21,417 nt of DNA, from NCBI GenBank assembly GCA_900544105.1, contig UQUC01000034.1:1-21417 (forward strand), in the 5' to 3' direction. The stretch comes from an uncultured Oscillibacter sp. Its GTDB lineage: Bacteria; Bacillota; Clostridia; Oscillospirales; Oscillospiraceae. The notes below the pieces were generated by a model. It worked only from the letters and a program-made list of their open reading frames with translations, was not told the origin of the DNA and ran no database searches. A program made the position numbers and the translations under genes. How positions within the stretch are numbered: the stretch's first letter is position 1; every line of letters starts with the position of its first letter. Shown piece after piece: positions 14,601 to 21,225 of the stretch.

Positions 14601-15956
14601 TCAGCGGGACAGGTAGTCCCGCACCAGTGCGGCGGCCTCCCGAGCGGCCTTTTCCTCGTCCAGATTCACCAGCTTTCCGTGGCGGACCGTGACCTTGCCG
14701 TTGACCACGGTGTAATCCACCGGGCCTTTCCAGCCCACGGTCCCCAGCAGGGATCTGGGGTCCAGATCCGCCCCCACCAGCTCCAGACGGCGGGTGTCGA
14801 TGGCGAACAGGTCGCCGGCCTTCCCCACCTCCAGAGAGCCGATGTCGTCCCGGCCCAGAATCTTCGCGCTGCCCACGGTGGCGATCTTCAAAACGTCGTA
14901 GCCGCTGGGAGCCTTTTCGCTGGATTGGAGGCGGTGGAGCAGATAGGCCACCCGCAGCTCCTCTAACAGATTGGAGCCATCATTGCTGGCGCTGCCGTCC
15001 ACCGCGAGGCCCACGGGAACGCCCAATTCCAGCATTTCCGGCACCCGGCACACGCCGGAGCTGAGCTTCATGTTGGAGATGGGACAATGTGCCACGCCGG
15101 TGCCGGTCTCCGCCAGACGGCGCAGCTCCTCCCCGTTAAAATGGATGCCGTGGGCGTACCAGACGTCCGGGCCGATCCAGCCGAGGGATTCCATGTATTC
15201 CAGGGGCCGCATCCCGCACCGCTCCCGGACGAAGCGCTCCTCGTCCTTCGTCTCGCAGAGGTGGGTATGGAGCCGCACGCCCAGATCTCTGGCCAGAATT
15301 GCGGACTGCCGCAGCAGCTCCTCGGAAACGCTGAAGGGTGAGCAGGGAGCCAGCGCCACCATCCGCATGGAGAACCGGGACGGATCATGGTAGGTCTCCA
15401 CCGCACGCTGACAATCCCGCAGGATCTCGTCCACGGTCTGCACAACGCTGTCCGGCGGCAGGCCGCCGTCCTTCTTGCTCAGGTCCATGCTGCCCCGGGA
15501 GGCGTACATCCGGATGCCCAGATCCTCCGCGGCGGCGAACTGGGCGTCCAGCAGCCCCTCCGCCTGCCCCTGCGGGAAAACGTAATGGTGGTCAAAGCAG
15601 GTGGTGCAGCCGTTTTTCATCAGCTCTCCCATGCCGGTGACGGAGCTGTGGTAGATCACCCGGCTGTCCAGATTCTTCCAGATCTCGTACAGGGCCTTCA
15701 GCCAGTCAAACAGCTCCAGATTCTGCACCTGGGGCAGATTGCGGCTGAAGGTCTGGTACAGGTGGTGATGGGTGTTGATGAGGCCGGGATAGACGATGCA
15801 CCCGGCGGCGTCGATGACCTCCTCCGCCTGCTGTTCCTCCGGGCCGATGTAGGTGATAACGCCGTCCTCCATCAGCAAATTGCTATCGGTGTACACGGTG
15901 TCGCTGGGGTCGCAGGTGACGATGTGGGATGCGTTTTTCATCAGTAAGCGTGCCAT
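14601..15956 (-). CDS. 8-oxoguanine deaminase-like amidohydrolase
   Basis: A 451-residue cytosolic metal-dependent deaminase, probably converting 8-oxoguanine to uric acid. The metal ligands H63 and H65 (NTHHHLYQTF), H232 (HTHLCET), H269 (YAHG) and D320 (AVDGSASND) are present. Segments ALAPCSPFSVS, GVAHCPISNMKLSSG and VDGSASNDGSN are typical of 8-oxoguanine deaminases and the hydroxyatrazine hydrolases close to them; the assignment is from memory of these families. The ATG at 15956 has GGAGGAAT 4 bases upstream, better than the longer frame from 16028. It is a single-gene unit with its own terminator. Other members of this group act on guanine or related amino-heterocycles, so the substrate needs testing. 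Confidence 0.82.
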   Translation of the reverse strand: MARLLMKNASHIVTCDPSDTVYTDSNLLMEDGVITYIGPEEQQAEEVIDAAGCIVYPGLINTHHHLYQTFSRNLPQVQNLELFDWLKALYEIWKNLDSRVIYHSSVTGMGELMKNGCTTCFDHHYVFPQGQAEGLLDAQFAAAEDLGIRMYASRGSMDLSKKDGGLPPDSVVQTVDEILRDCQRAVETYHDPSRFSMRMVALAPCSPFSVSEELLRQSAILARDLGVRLHTHLCETKDEERFVRERCGMRPLEYMESLGWIGPDVWYAHGIHFNGEELRRLAETGTGVAHCPISNMKLSSGVCRVPEMLELGVPVGLAVDGSASNDGSNLLEELRVAYLLHRLQSSEKAPSGYDVLKIATVGSAKILGRDDIGSLEVGKAGDLFAIDTRRLELVGADLDPRSLLGTVGWKGPVDYTVVNGKVTVRHGKLVNLDEEKAAREAAALVRDYLSR

Positions 15957-16084
15957 GGATATTCCTCCGTTCCGGGGTCGTCCCCCTTCCCTGTTGTCCC
16001 TTCGGATCTGCTTCATTTTTTTGTTCAATCGTTTAAAATGTGCAGAAACAGGAAATAAATAAAAATAATTGCCTGGAAAACGGG

Positions 16085-16113
16085 TTGATTTTGTACTTTG
16101 GATGTGCTATAAT
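16085..16113 (+). promoter_or_regulatory. Sigma-A promoter of the L25 gene
   Basis: TTGATT (16085-16090) and a perfect TATAAT (16108-16113) are 17 bases apart, and TGC directly before the -10 box makes it an extended -10. Transcription should start near 16120, giving a leader of about 220 bases. Confidence 0.82.
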
Positions 16114-16120
16114 GAAGAAA

Positions 16121-16199
16121 ATCTGAAAAAGAACCGTCTATTGAAGAAGGGCTTTTGGTACCACGCCGCGGGGCGTTGTATGGAAGGTCCTTCTTTTTT
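16121..16199 (+). promoter_or_regulatory. L25 leader unit 1: attenuator-like element
   Basis: AAAAAGAACCGTCT (16126-16139) is followed by AAGAAGG (16144-16150) and GCTTTTG. AAGAAGG can pair with CCTTCTT (16189-16195) ahead of six or so T, giving a terminator with an inner ACGCC/GGCGT stem. Alternatively AAAAG and CC near 16127-16135 can pair with GG and CTTTT at 16149-16156. The two pairings exclude each other, as in transcription attenuation. Confidence 0.55.
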
Positions 16200-16235
16200 G
16201 CATACCCGGCGGTCCAACGGGGTACGCGATTTGAA

Positions 16236-16311
16236 AACCTGATAAAAAGAACCGTCTGAAAAGAAAGGCTTTTGTTTTTTGCCGCCGGCAAAAAAGGAGG
16301 TCTTTCTTTTT
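16236..16311 (+). promoter_or_regulatory. L25 leader unit 2: second copy of the attenuator-like element
   Basis: The same order recurs: AAAAAGAACCGTCT (16244-16257), AAGAAAGGCTTTTG (16261-16274), an inner hairpin TTTTTTGCC/GGCAAAAAA (16275-16283, 16287-16295), then CTTTCTT (16302-16308) and a T run. The terminator stem AAGAAAG/CTTTCTT again overlaps the early AAAAG-CC/GG-CTTTT pairing. Only the functional blocks are conserved between the two units, not the inner stems. Confidence 0.55.
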
Positions 16312-16340
16312 ATATATACCATATTACAAGGAGGATCACA

Positions 16341-16898
16341 ATGGACGTTATCAAAGTAGAAAAACGGAACGAACAGGCAAAAGCGAATCAGCTGCGGCGA
16401 AGTGGCCTTGTGCCCTGCTGTGTTTATGGCGGCGATCTGCCGGAATCCATCTCCATCCGGATGGATCAGCAGACTGCCAACAAGCTGTTCCACACGAAGC
16501 GTGAGGGCAGTCAGGTGGGCCTTGAGCTGGACGGCCGGGTCATCCCCGCACAGATCAAGGAAAAGAAGAAAATGATGAGCGGTCAGGTGGAGCATTTTGG
16601 CTTCCAGGCCCTGTCCGCCAACAAGAAGGTCAACAGCGTCACCCACGTCTTCCTGAAAAACACGGAGCTGGTGCCCGGCACGCTGGAGCAGATGCTCTTT
16701 GAGGTCCCCTTCGCTTCCCTGCCCGCAGATATGATCGACACCGTTACCGTGGATCTGGACGGGATGCCCGCCGGAACGACTCTGACGGTCAAGGATATTC
16801 CGGAATTTCAGAGCGGCAAAATCGAGCTGCAAATCGATGCGGACAGCATGGTTCTGCGGATCGTCGATAAAAAACGGGCGATGGAAGAGGATGCCTAA
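16341..16898 (+). CDS. rplY: 50S ribosomal protein L25 / general stress protein Ctc
   Basis: A 185-residue L25 of the long Ctc/TL5 type that binds 5S rRNA in the large subunit. The N-terminal domain (about 1-92) has AKANQLRRSGLVPCCVYGG, the hallmark start of L25. The C-terminal beta domain (about 95-180) includes MLFEVPFASLPADMIDTVTV DLDGMPAGTTLTV. The ATG follows AAGGAGG closely. It has its own promoter and a long leader with two attenuator-like units. In Bacillus the homologue is stress-induced; whether this holds here is unknown. A GC-rich hairpin (16931-16961) without a T run lies between it and the next gene, which may be co-transcribed. Confidence 0.95.
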   Translation: MDVIKVEKRNEQAKANQLRRSGLVPCCVYGGDLPESISIRMDQQTANKLFHTKREGSQVGLELDGRVIPAQIKEKKKMMSGQVEHFGFQALSANKKVNSVTHVFLKNTELVPGTLEQMLFEVPFASLPADMIDTVTVDLDGMPAGTTLTVKDIPEFQSGKIELQIDADSMVLRIVDKKRAMEEDA

Positions 16899-16930
16899 GC
16901 GTCCGACGTCCCCATCCGCCACACGAGGAG

Positions 16931-16961
16931 CCTTGATCCCCGCGCCAGCGCGGGATCAGGG
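16931..16961. repeat. GC-rich inverted repeat between rplY and the next gene
   Basis: CCTTGATCC and CGCGC (16931-16945) fold onto GCGCG and GGATCAGGG (16948-16961) with a CA turn and one bulge. There is no T run on either side, so it may be a partial terminator, an mRNA stabiliser or a REP-like element. Confidence 0.5.
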
Positions 16962-16988
16962 CGCTTCCGCCAGAAAGGAGCATACACG

Positions 16989-17795
16989 ATGCAGTTGATC
17001 GGACAGCCAATCAAACACGTTACCTTCGGAAAAGGCGTGGTCACAGATTGGAACGGAAACGTGATCACCGTCTGCTTTTCCGCCGGTGAGAAGAAATTCA
17101 TCTACCCGGACGCCTTTTCCAACTTCCTGATCTTGAAAAACGCCGACGCCCAGAAGAAGGTCCAACACCTGCTGGACGTCCGCGAGGAGGAACGGGAAAC
17201 CGAACTGAAGGAGCTTCAGGAGCAGCAGGAAAAGAAGCACATGCTGGAAAATCTGAAGCTGTCGCCCCAGTCTCAGGCCGTATTCCATATCGACGCGGAG
17301 GCGCATGAGGCGGTATTTTCCTCGTGGACGGTCTCCACGGGCTGCTATCTCAGCGGTTACTCCAAGGGCGAGCCACGGATCCCGGAGCGCTTGCAGCCCA
17401 ACTCCATGTGCCTGCTGACGGAACGGCCCAAGGGCTGTTCCGAGGCGGATCGGCGCATCGTCGGCGCATTCATGGTGGAGGATGATTTCATCGGCACCTG
17501 CTGCACGGACGGCACTATTCAGGCCCACCCCACCCATCGGATCCAGCTGCCGCCGGAGCGTCAGCCTCTCTTCTGGCCCTATGTGGCCAAGGAGCCGGAA
17601 AAACAGCGTTGGGGCAAAACGGCCTTCAAATATATGTCTAACCGCACCGGTGAAAAGATTCTCTTTGATTGCAAGGAGAACGCCTTGACAGCCGGTGAAA
17701 AATCACGGGCAGAGCGTTTTTACAGGTACTACTGCAAGCTCAACCGCCTGCCGCCACGGATCGACCCGGAGGCCCCGCTCGCAGCCAATGGCTGA
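16989..17795 (+). CDS. Unrecognised protein with Tudor-like N-terminal domain
   Basis: A 268-residue soluble protein. The ATG has AAGGAG 9 bases upstream. Residues about 1-48 (IGQPIKHVTFGKGVVTDWNG, then GEKKFIYPDAFSNFL) resemble the small Tudor/SH3-like barrel found at the end of PcrA/UvrD helicases and in many Clostridia proteins of unknown role. Residues about 53-90 are a Glu/Lys/Gln-rich coiled coil. The rest (about 95-255) has several Cys (GCYLSGYSKG, MCLLTERPKGC, GTCCTDG) and a Lys/Arg-rich end, RAERFYRYYCKLNRLPP. It follows rplY by 90 bases and may share its transcript. I cannot assign a function. Confidence 0.75.
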   Translation: MQLIGQPIKHVTFGKGVVTDWNGNVITVCFSAGEKKFIYPDAFSNFLILKNADAQKKVQHLLDVREEERETELKELQEQQEKKHMLENLKLSPQSQAVFHIDAEAHEAVFSSWTVSTGCYLSGYSKGEPRIPERLQPNSMCLLTERPKGCSEADRRIVGAFMVEDDFIGTCCTDGTIQAHPTHRIQLPPERQPLFWPYVAKEPEKQRWGKTAFKYMSNRTGEKILFDCKENALTAGEKSRAERFYRYYCKLNRLPPRIDPEAPLAANG

Positions 17796-17954
17796 TCGGC
17801 CGGTCTCCCCTGCCGGGCAAACACGGTTCTTGAGAATATGGGCGCGGCCAAGCTGCGGCGGGCCGGAACCCCCGTCCCCTTTTGGTTTTTGCGCCCCTGA
17901 TCCCCGCACATGCAGGGCGCGGAAACGCAATGCGGACCCAAAAATGAAATCAGG

Positions 17955-18004
17955 CAAAAAAGTAACGACCTTCAACCGTTGTCTCCCAGTTGAAGGCCGT
18001 TACT
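17955..18004 (-). terminator. Terminator of the small RNA
   Basis: On the minus strand AGTAACG-G-CCTTCAAC (18004-17989) pairs with GTTGAAGG-T-CGTTACT (17976-17961), a continuous 16-bp stem counting one G-U pair, with a 12-base loop. It is followed by six T. The orientation is unambiguous since the plus strand has A's there. Confidence 0.88.
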
Positions 18005-18118
18005 CATGCATCTTGGGTTCAATCATTGACGTAACCTCACATTCTTCAGTTTTTGGAAAGCTTTGGGTTTTCGCTTGCTGGGGTACTCTTAGTGATACAT
18101 TGGACTCACCCTTTCCTG
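17955..18118 (-). ncRNA. Candidate small RNA gene with own promoter and terminator
   Basis: About 165 bases on the minus strand are bounded by a sigma-A promoter (18125-18152) and a strong rho-independent terminator (17955-18004), with no credible reading frame or ribosome site inside. Near its 5' end GGAAAG can pair with CTTTCC some 60 bases later, with GGT/ACC extending the stem, so it is probably structured. The gene is divergent from the lipoprotein gene. I compared it by eye with what I remember of 6S RNA, tmRNA, the SRP RNA and common riboswitches and do not recognise it. Confidence 0.6.
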
Positions 18119-18124
18119 ATTCTT

Positions 18125-18152
18125 ATTATACGCAAATCCGCCGGAATATCAA
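18125..18152 (-). promoter_or_regulatory. Sigma-A promoter of the small RNA
   Basis: On the minus strand TTGATA (18152-18147) and a perfect TATAAT (18130-18125) are separated by 16 bases. The start of transcription is expected near 18118. Confidence 0.7.
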
Positions 18153-18168
18153 TTCGCAGGGATGTTAA

Positions 18169-18202
18169 AATTCACAGAAAAACTTTGACTGTTCTGTGAA
18201 TT
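18169..18202. promoter_or_regulatory. Inverted repeat between divergent promoters, operator candidate
   Basis: AATTCACAGA (18169-18178) and TCTGTGAATT (18193-18202) are perfect 10-base inverted arms 14 bases apart. The right arm overlaps the -35 box of the lipoprotein promoter and the left arm is 17 bases upstream of the -35 box of the small RNA promoter. A regulator bound here could control both. Confidence 0.5.
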
Positions 18203-18229
18203 GATTTGCGCCTTTGCCTATGCTATCAT
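18201..18229 (+). promoter_or_regulatory. Promoter of the lipoprotein gene
   Basis: TTGATT (18201-18206) and TATCAT (18224-18229) are 17 bases apart, with TGC just before the -10 box. A short hairpin GGGGACGG/CCGTCCCC (18238-18245, 18252-18259) lies at the start of the leader. Confidence 0.6.
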
Positions 18230-18297
18230 ATTTAATTGGGGACGGTCACGGCCGTCCCCTTTGGTTGATCGATCGTGTTTATGCAAAGGAGGACGCT

Positions 18298-18909
18298 ATG
18301 CGAACATTCTGGATCGTTTTGCTGTCTGTGCTGATGCTGTCCGGCTGTGGCCAGAAGTCTCCCATACCGACGCCCCCCTCTGATCCTCCCGCCCCGGCGG
18401 TGGAGACCCCCGCCGTACCGGAGGAACCGTTGGAGCCGGCAGCCCCCGCCCGCCCGGAGCATACCGATGCGGCTTTTTCCGTGGAGGGCGAGGAGGAGCT
18501 CGTCCCTTGCACCCTCTATACCGGAGAAGGCTACTCTCTCTACCTCCCGGATGAGGACTGGTCCGCCCCGGAGCACAGCGAGGATGGTGATGTGCCCACG
18601 GAGCAGTGGGTCAGCATCTATAACGATGAAATCTGGCTGAAGGTATCCCATTACCGGGATCTGCCGGCGCAGGAGGCCCGAGAGGAATTCGCCCGGTCCA
18701 GCGGCGCCGAGTTTGAGGATCTGATGGGTGGCGAGCCCGGCGATCCGCTGACTGCCATTTACCCGGAGAAGCATTTCCTCAGCTTCATTTCCGTGGAGGA
18801 CGGCACTTCCGGCGCTTACATCCTCTCCTGGCAGTTCCCCTTTGAAGCCGCCGAGGGCTACGGCGTCCGTCTGGACACCATCGTAAGCACCTTTGAAGTT
18901 GATTCATAA
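18298..18909 (+). CDS. Putative lipoprotein of unknown function
   Basis: A 203-residue secreted protein anchored to the cell membrane by lipid. The signal peptide ends in the lipobox LSGC with the modified cysteine at residue 17. A Pro/Ala/Glu-rich linker follows (about 20-57), then a globular acidic domain (about 62-203) with CTLYTGEGYSLYLPDEDW and a C-terminal DTIVSTFEVDS. The ATG at 18298 sits behind AAGGAGG; a longer frame from 18214 starts inside the promoter and would destroy the signal peptide. I do not recognise the domain; it resembles many small Clostridia lipoproteins. It has its own promoter and terminator. Confidence 0.88.
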   Translation: MRTFWIVLLSVLMLSGCGQKSPIPTPPSDPPAPAVETPAVPEEPLEPAAPARPEHTDAAFSVEGEEELVPCTLYTGEGYSLYLPDEDWSAPEHSEDGDVPTEQWVSIYNDEIWLKVSHYRDLPAQEAREEFARSSGAEFEDLMGGEPGDPLTAIYPEKHFLSFISVEDGTSGAYILSWQFPFEAAEGYGVRLDTIVSTFEVDS

Positions 18910-18919
18910 CAGTATCCCG

Positions 18920-18953
18920 CCCGGCGATCCCCATGGGGACCGCCGGGTTCTTT
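18920..18953 (+). terminator. Terminator of the lipoprotein gene
   Basis: CCCGGCG (18920-18926) with CGCCGGG (18941-18947), plus TCCCC with GGGGA inside, form an interrupted 12-bp stem followed by TTCTTT. It starts 11 bases after the stop codon. Confidence 0.8.
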
Positions 18954-19032
18954 CTATGTGGGCCGCCGTGGTCCTGCATTTCAGGCGCAGGATGATTCCG
19001 TTAAAATTCGGCGTCCTTTTTCACAAGACTCT

Positions 19033-19060
19033 TTGCTTTTCCGCGCCGGCATGGTATGAT
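19033..19060 (+). promoter_or_regulatory. Possible promoter of the decarboxylase operon
   Basis: TTGCTT (19033-19038) and TATGAT (19055-19060) are 16 bases apart, about 95 bases before the first gene. Both boxes deviate from consensus, so this is a moderate call. Confidence 0.45.
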
Positions 19061-19155
19061 AGCCACAGTACCTTGCCCCCGACACAGGCCGGGCCGCGCT
19101 CCGTCAGCGATGGAGCACTGTTTCCCGGCGGGGGAATCACGAAAGGGAGTATCGT

Positions 19156-19416
19156 ATGGAGTACAGCAGCATCTTTGTCTGTCTCATGGGCATGGGCACG
19201 GTGTTCTTCGGGCTGATCTGCCTGATCGCGCTGACCTATCTCATGAGCGCCGTGGTGGGCCGCGGGAAAAAGGCCGCCCCGGCACCGGTCCCGGCTGCGC
19301 CCCAGACCACCGGTGAGGTAACACCGGAGCTGGTAGCCGCCGTATCCGCCGCGCTGGCGGAGGAGCTGGGCACCGACATCACCGGCATCCGCATCGTTTC
19401 CATGAAAGAAGTGTAA
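19156..19416 (+). CDS. Na+-translocating decarboxylase gamma-type subunit (OadG-like)
   Basis: An 86-residue small membrane subunit of a biotin-dependent sodium-pump decarboxylase. It has one N-terminal membrane helix (about 6-34), a Lys/Ala/Pro-rich linker (about 37-50) and a short C-terminal region (VTPELVAAVSAALAEELG, then ITGIRIVSMKEV). This layout is standard for OadG and MmdD/GcdD-type subunits, which hold the complex together. The ATG follows AAGGGAG by 7 bases. It is the first gene of the operon, and the biotin carrier gene begins 18 bases after its stop. Confidence 0.85.
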   Translation: MEYSSIFVCLMGMGTVFFGLICLIALTYLMSAVVGRGKKAAPAPVPAAPQTTGEVTPELVAAVSAALAEELGTDITGIRIVSMKEV

Positions 19417-19434
19417 GGAGAGGGAGAAACACAC

Positions 19435-19776
19435 ATGAAAAAGTACAGAGTCACCGTCAACGGGACGGTTTATGAAGTCGAACTGGAAGAACTTACCGGC
19501 TCCGCCCCCGTTTCCGCCCCGGCAGCTCCCGCCGCTGCCTCTGCGCCTGCCGCACCTGCTGCTGGTGAGCAGATCTGCGCCCCCATGCCCGGCAACATTC
19601 TGGCCGTCAACGTCACCGCCGGGCAAACCGTGAAAAAGGGCGACGTGCTAATGGTTCTGGAGGCCATGAAGATGGAAAACGAGATCATGTGCCCCCGGGA
19701 CGGCGTAGTGGCCTCCGTCAACACCACCAAGGGCGCTTCCGTGGAGTCCGGCACGCTGCTGTGCGTCCTCCAGTAA
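19435..19776 (+). CDS. Biotin carrier protein of the decarboxylase
   Basis: A 113-residue biotin carrier. Residues 1-20 are the usual short start (MKKYRVTVNGTVYEVELEEL), 22-46 a flexible Ala/Pro linker, and 47-113 the biotinyl domain with the biotinylation site EAMKMEN (K79). The carboxyl group is moved from the transferase subunit to the membrane beta subunit on this biotin. As in methylmalonyl-CoA and glutaconyl-CoA decarboxylases it is a separate protein, not fused to alpha as in classical oxaloacetate decarboxylase. AAGGAG overlaps the stop of the gene before. Confidence 0.94.
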   Translation: MKKYRVTVNGTVYEVELEELTGSAPVSAPAAPAAASAPAAPAAGEQICAPMPGNILAVNVTAGQTVKKGDVLMVLEAMKMENEIMCPRDGVVASVNTTKGASVESGTLLCVLQ

Positions 19777-19788
19777 GGCAGGGCCGAT

Positions 19789-21213
19789 ATGGACGCGATC
19801 ATTCGCTTTTTACAGGACACCGGCTTCTACCTCTTTTCCCAGGACGGCAACTGGCGCTGCCTCATCATGCTGGGCATCGCCTGCGTGCTGCTGTATCTGG
19901 GCATCGTAAAGAAGTTTGAGCCGCTGCTGCTGGTGCCCATCGCCTTCGGTATGCTCATCACCAACCTCCCCGGCGCAAATATGTTCCACGAGATCTTCTT
20001 CGCCGGGGGCCACATCCACTGGGACCTCATCGGCGGACAACCCATCACGGCGTCGCTGCTGGCGGACCTCCACAGTCAGGGCGTGGCGGAAAACGTGCTG
20101 GCCCCCTACATCCAGCAGTTGATGACCGCCGCTCAGACCACCTTCTCCCCGGAGATGGTGGAACAGGCCATCGCCGCCGTCACGGAGGAGGCCGGAGCCG
20201 CCATCACCGCTCTGGAAGCACAGCTTCAGGCGCTGGTGCAGGCGGAGCAGGCCGCTGCCTACTACGGCATGACCCTCTCTGACATCACCATCACTCCGGG
20301 TCTGGTGGACATCCTTTACTTAGGCGTCAAGCTGGGCATCTATCCCTGCCTGATCTTCATGGGCGTGGGCGCTATGACGGACTTCGGTCCCCTCATCGCC
20401 AACCCCAAGTCCCTGCTGCTGGGCGCGGCCGCACAGCTGGGCATCTTCATCACCTTCGTGGGCTGCCGTTTCATGGGCTTCACCGGCCCGGAATCCAGCG
20501 CCATCGGCATCATCGGCGGCGCAGACGGCCCCATCGCCATTTTCGTCACCGTGCTGCTGGCTCCGGCCCTCTTAGGCCCCATCGCCGTGGCTGCTTACTC
20601 CTATATGGCCCTGGTCCCCGTGATCCAGCCTCCCATCATGAAGCTGCTGACCACGGAGAAGGAGCGCCAGATCGTCATGAAGCCCCTCCGGGAGGTCAGC
20701 AAGAAGGAGAAGATCATCTTCCCCATCGTGGTGACCATCTTCGTGGCGCTGCTGGTGCCCTCTGCCGCCCCCCTCATTGCCTGCCTCATGCTGGGCAACC
20801 TCTTTAAGGAGTGCGGCGTTACGGAGCGGCTCAGCAAGACCGTTCAGAATGAGCTCATCAACATCGTGACCATCTTCCTTGGTGTCAGCGTCGGCGCAAC
20901 GGCCACCGGCACCACCTTCCTGTCCCTCCAGACCATCAAGATCATGCTCATGGGCGTGGTGGCCTTCAGCTTCGGCACCGCCGGCGGCGTTCTGCTGGCC
21001 AAGTTCATGAACCTGTTCCTCAAGGAGAAGATCAATCCCCTCATCGGCTCCGCCGGCGTGTCCGCCGTGCCTATGGCGGCCCGCGTATCCCAGATGGTGG
21101 GCCAGAAGTACAACCCCGGCAACTTCCTGCTGATGCACGCCATGGGCCCCAACGTGGCAGGCGTCATCGGCTCCGCCATCGCCGCGGGCGTGCTGATCTC
21201 CCTGTATGGCTGA
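19789..21213 (+). CDS. Na+-translocating decarboxylase beta subunit (OadB/GcdB/MmdB)
   Basis: A 474-residue membrane carboxybiotin decarboxylase that pumps Na+ out. The key residues of the family are present: D246 in GIIGGADGPIAIF, and N358 and S367 in NIVTIFLGVSVG, matching the spacing of the functional Asn and Ser in OadB. Homologues have about 375-435 residues. The extra length lies between the second and third hydrophobic stretches (about 72-170), which includes an Ala/Gln/Glu-rich helical section (about 108-158) likely to be a coiled coil. The gene starts 12 bases after the biotin carrier stop with only a weak ribosome site, so translation is probably coupled. Confidence 0.95.
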   Translation: MDAIIRFLQDTGFYLFSQDGNWRCLIMLGIACVLLYLGIVKKFEPLLLVPIAFGMLITNLPGANMFHEIFFAGGHIHWDLIGGQPITASLLADLHSQGVAENVLAPYIQQLMTAAQTTFSPEMVEQAIAAVTEEAGAAITALEAQLQALVQAEQAAAYYGMTLSDITITPGLVDILYLGVKLGIYPCLIFMGVGAMTDFGPLIANPKSLLLGAAAQLGIFITFVGCRFMGFTGPESSAIGIIGGADGPIAIFVTVLLAPALLGPIAVAAYSYMALVPVIQPPIMKLLTTEKERQIVMKPLREVSKKEKIIFPIVVTIFVALLVPSAAPLIACLMLGNLFKECGVTERLSKTVQNELINIVTIFLGVSVGATATGTTFLSLQTIKIMLMGVVAFSFGTAGGVLLAKFMNLFLKEKINPLIGSAGVSAVPMAARVSQMVGQKYNPGNFLLMHAMGPNVAGVIGSAIAAGVLISLYG

Positions 21214-21225
21214 TAGGAGGCAGAT

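Noticed and set aside
16156..16162. TGGTACC in the L25 leader, as in the T-box core sequence
   Set aside because: Only about 36 bases of transcript precede it, so there is no room for stem I and a specifier loop. The second unit lacks the motif. L25 is also not a usual T-box target.
17890..17925. Second copy of the hairpin at 16931-16961
   Set aside because: Only a short stretch around GATCCCCGC is shared; the arms do not form the same stem, so a repeat family is not supported.
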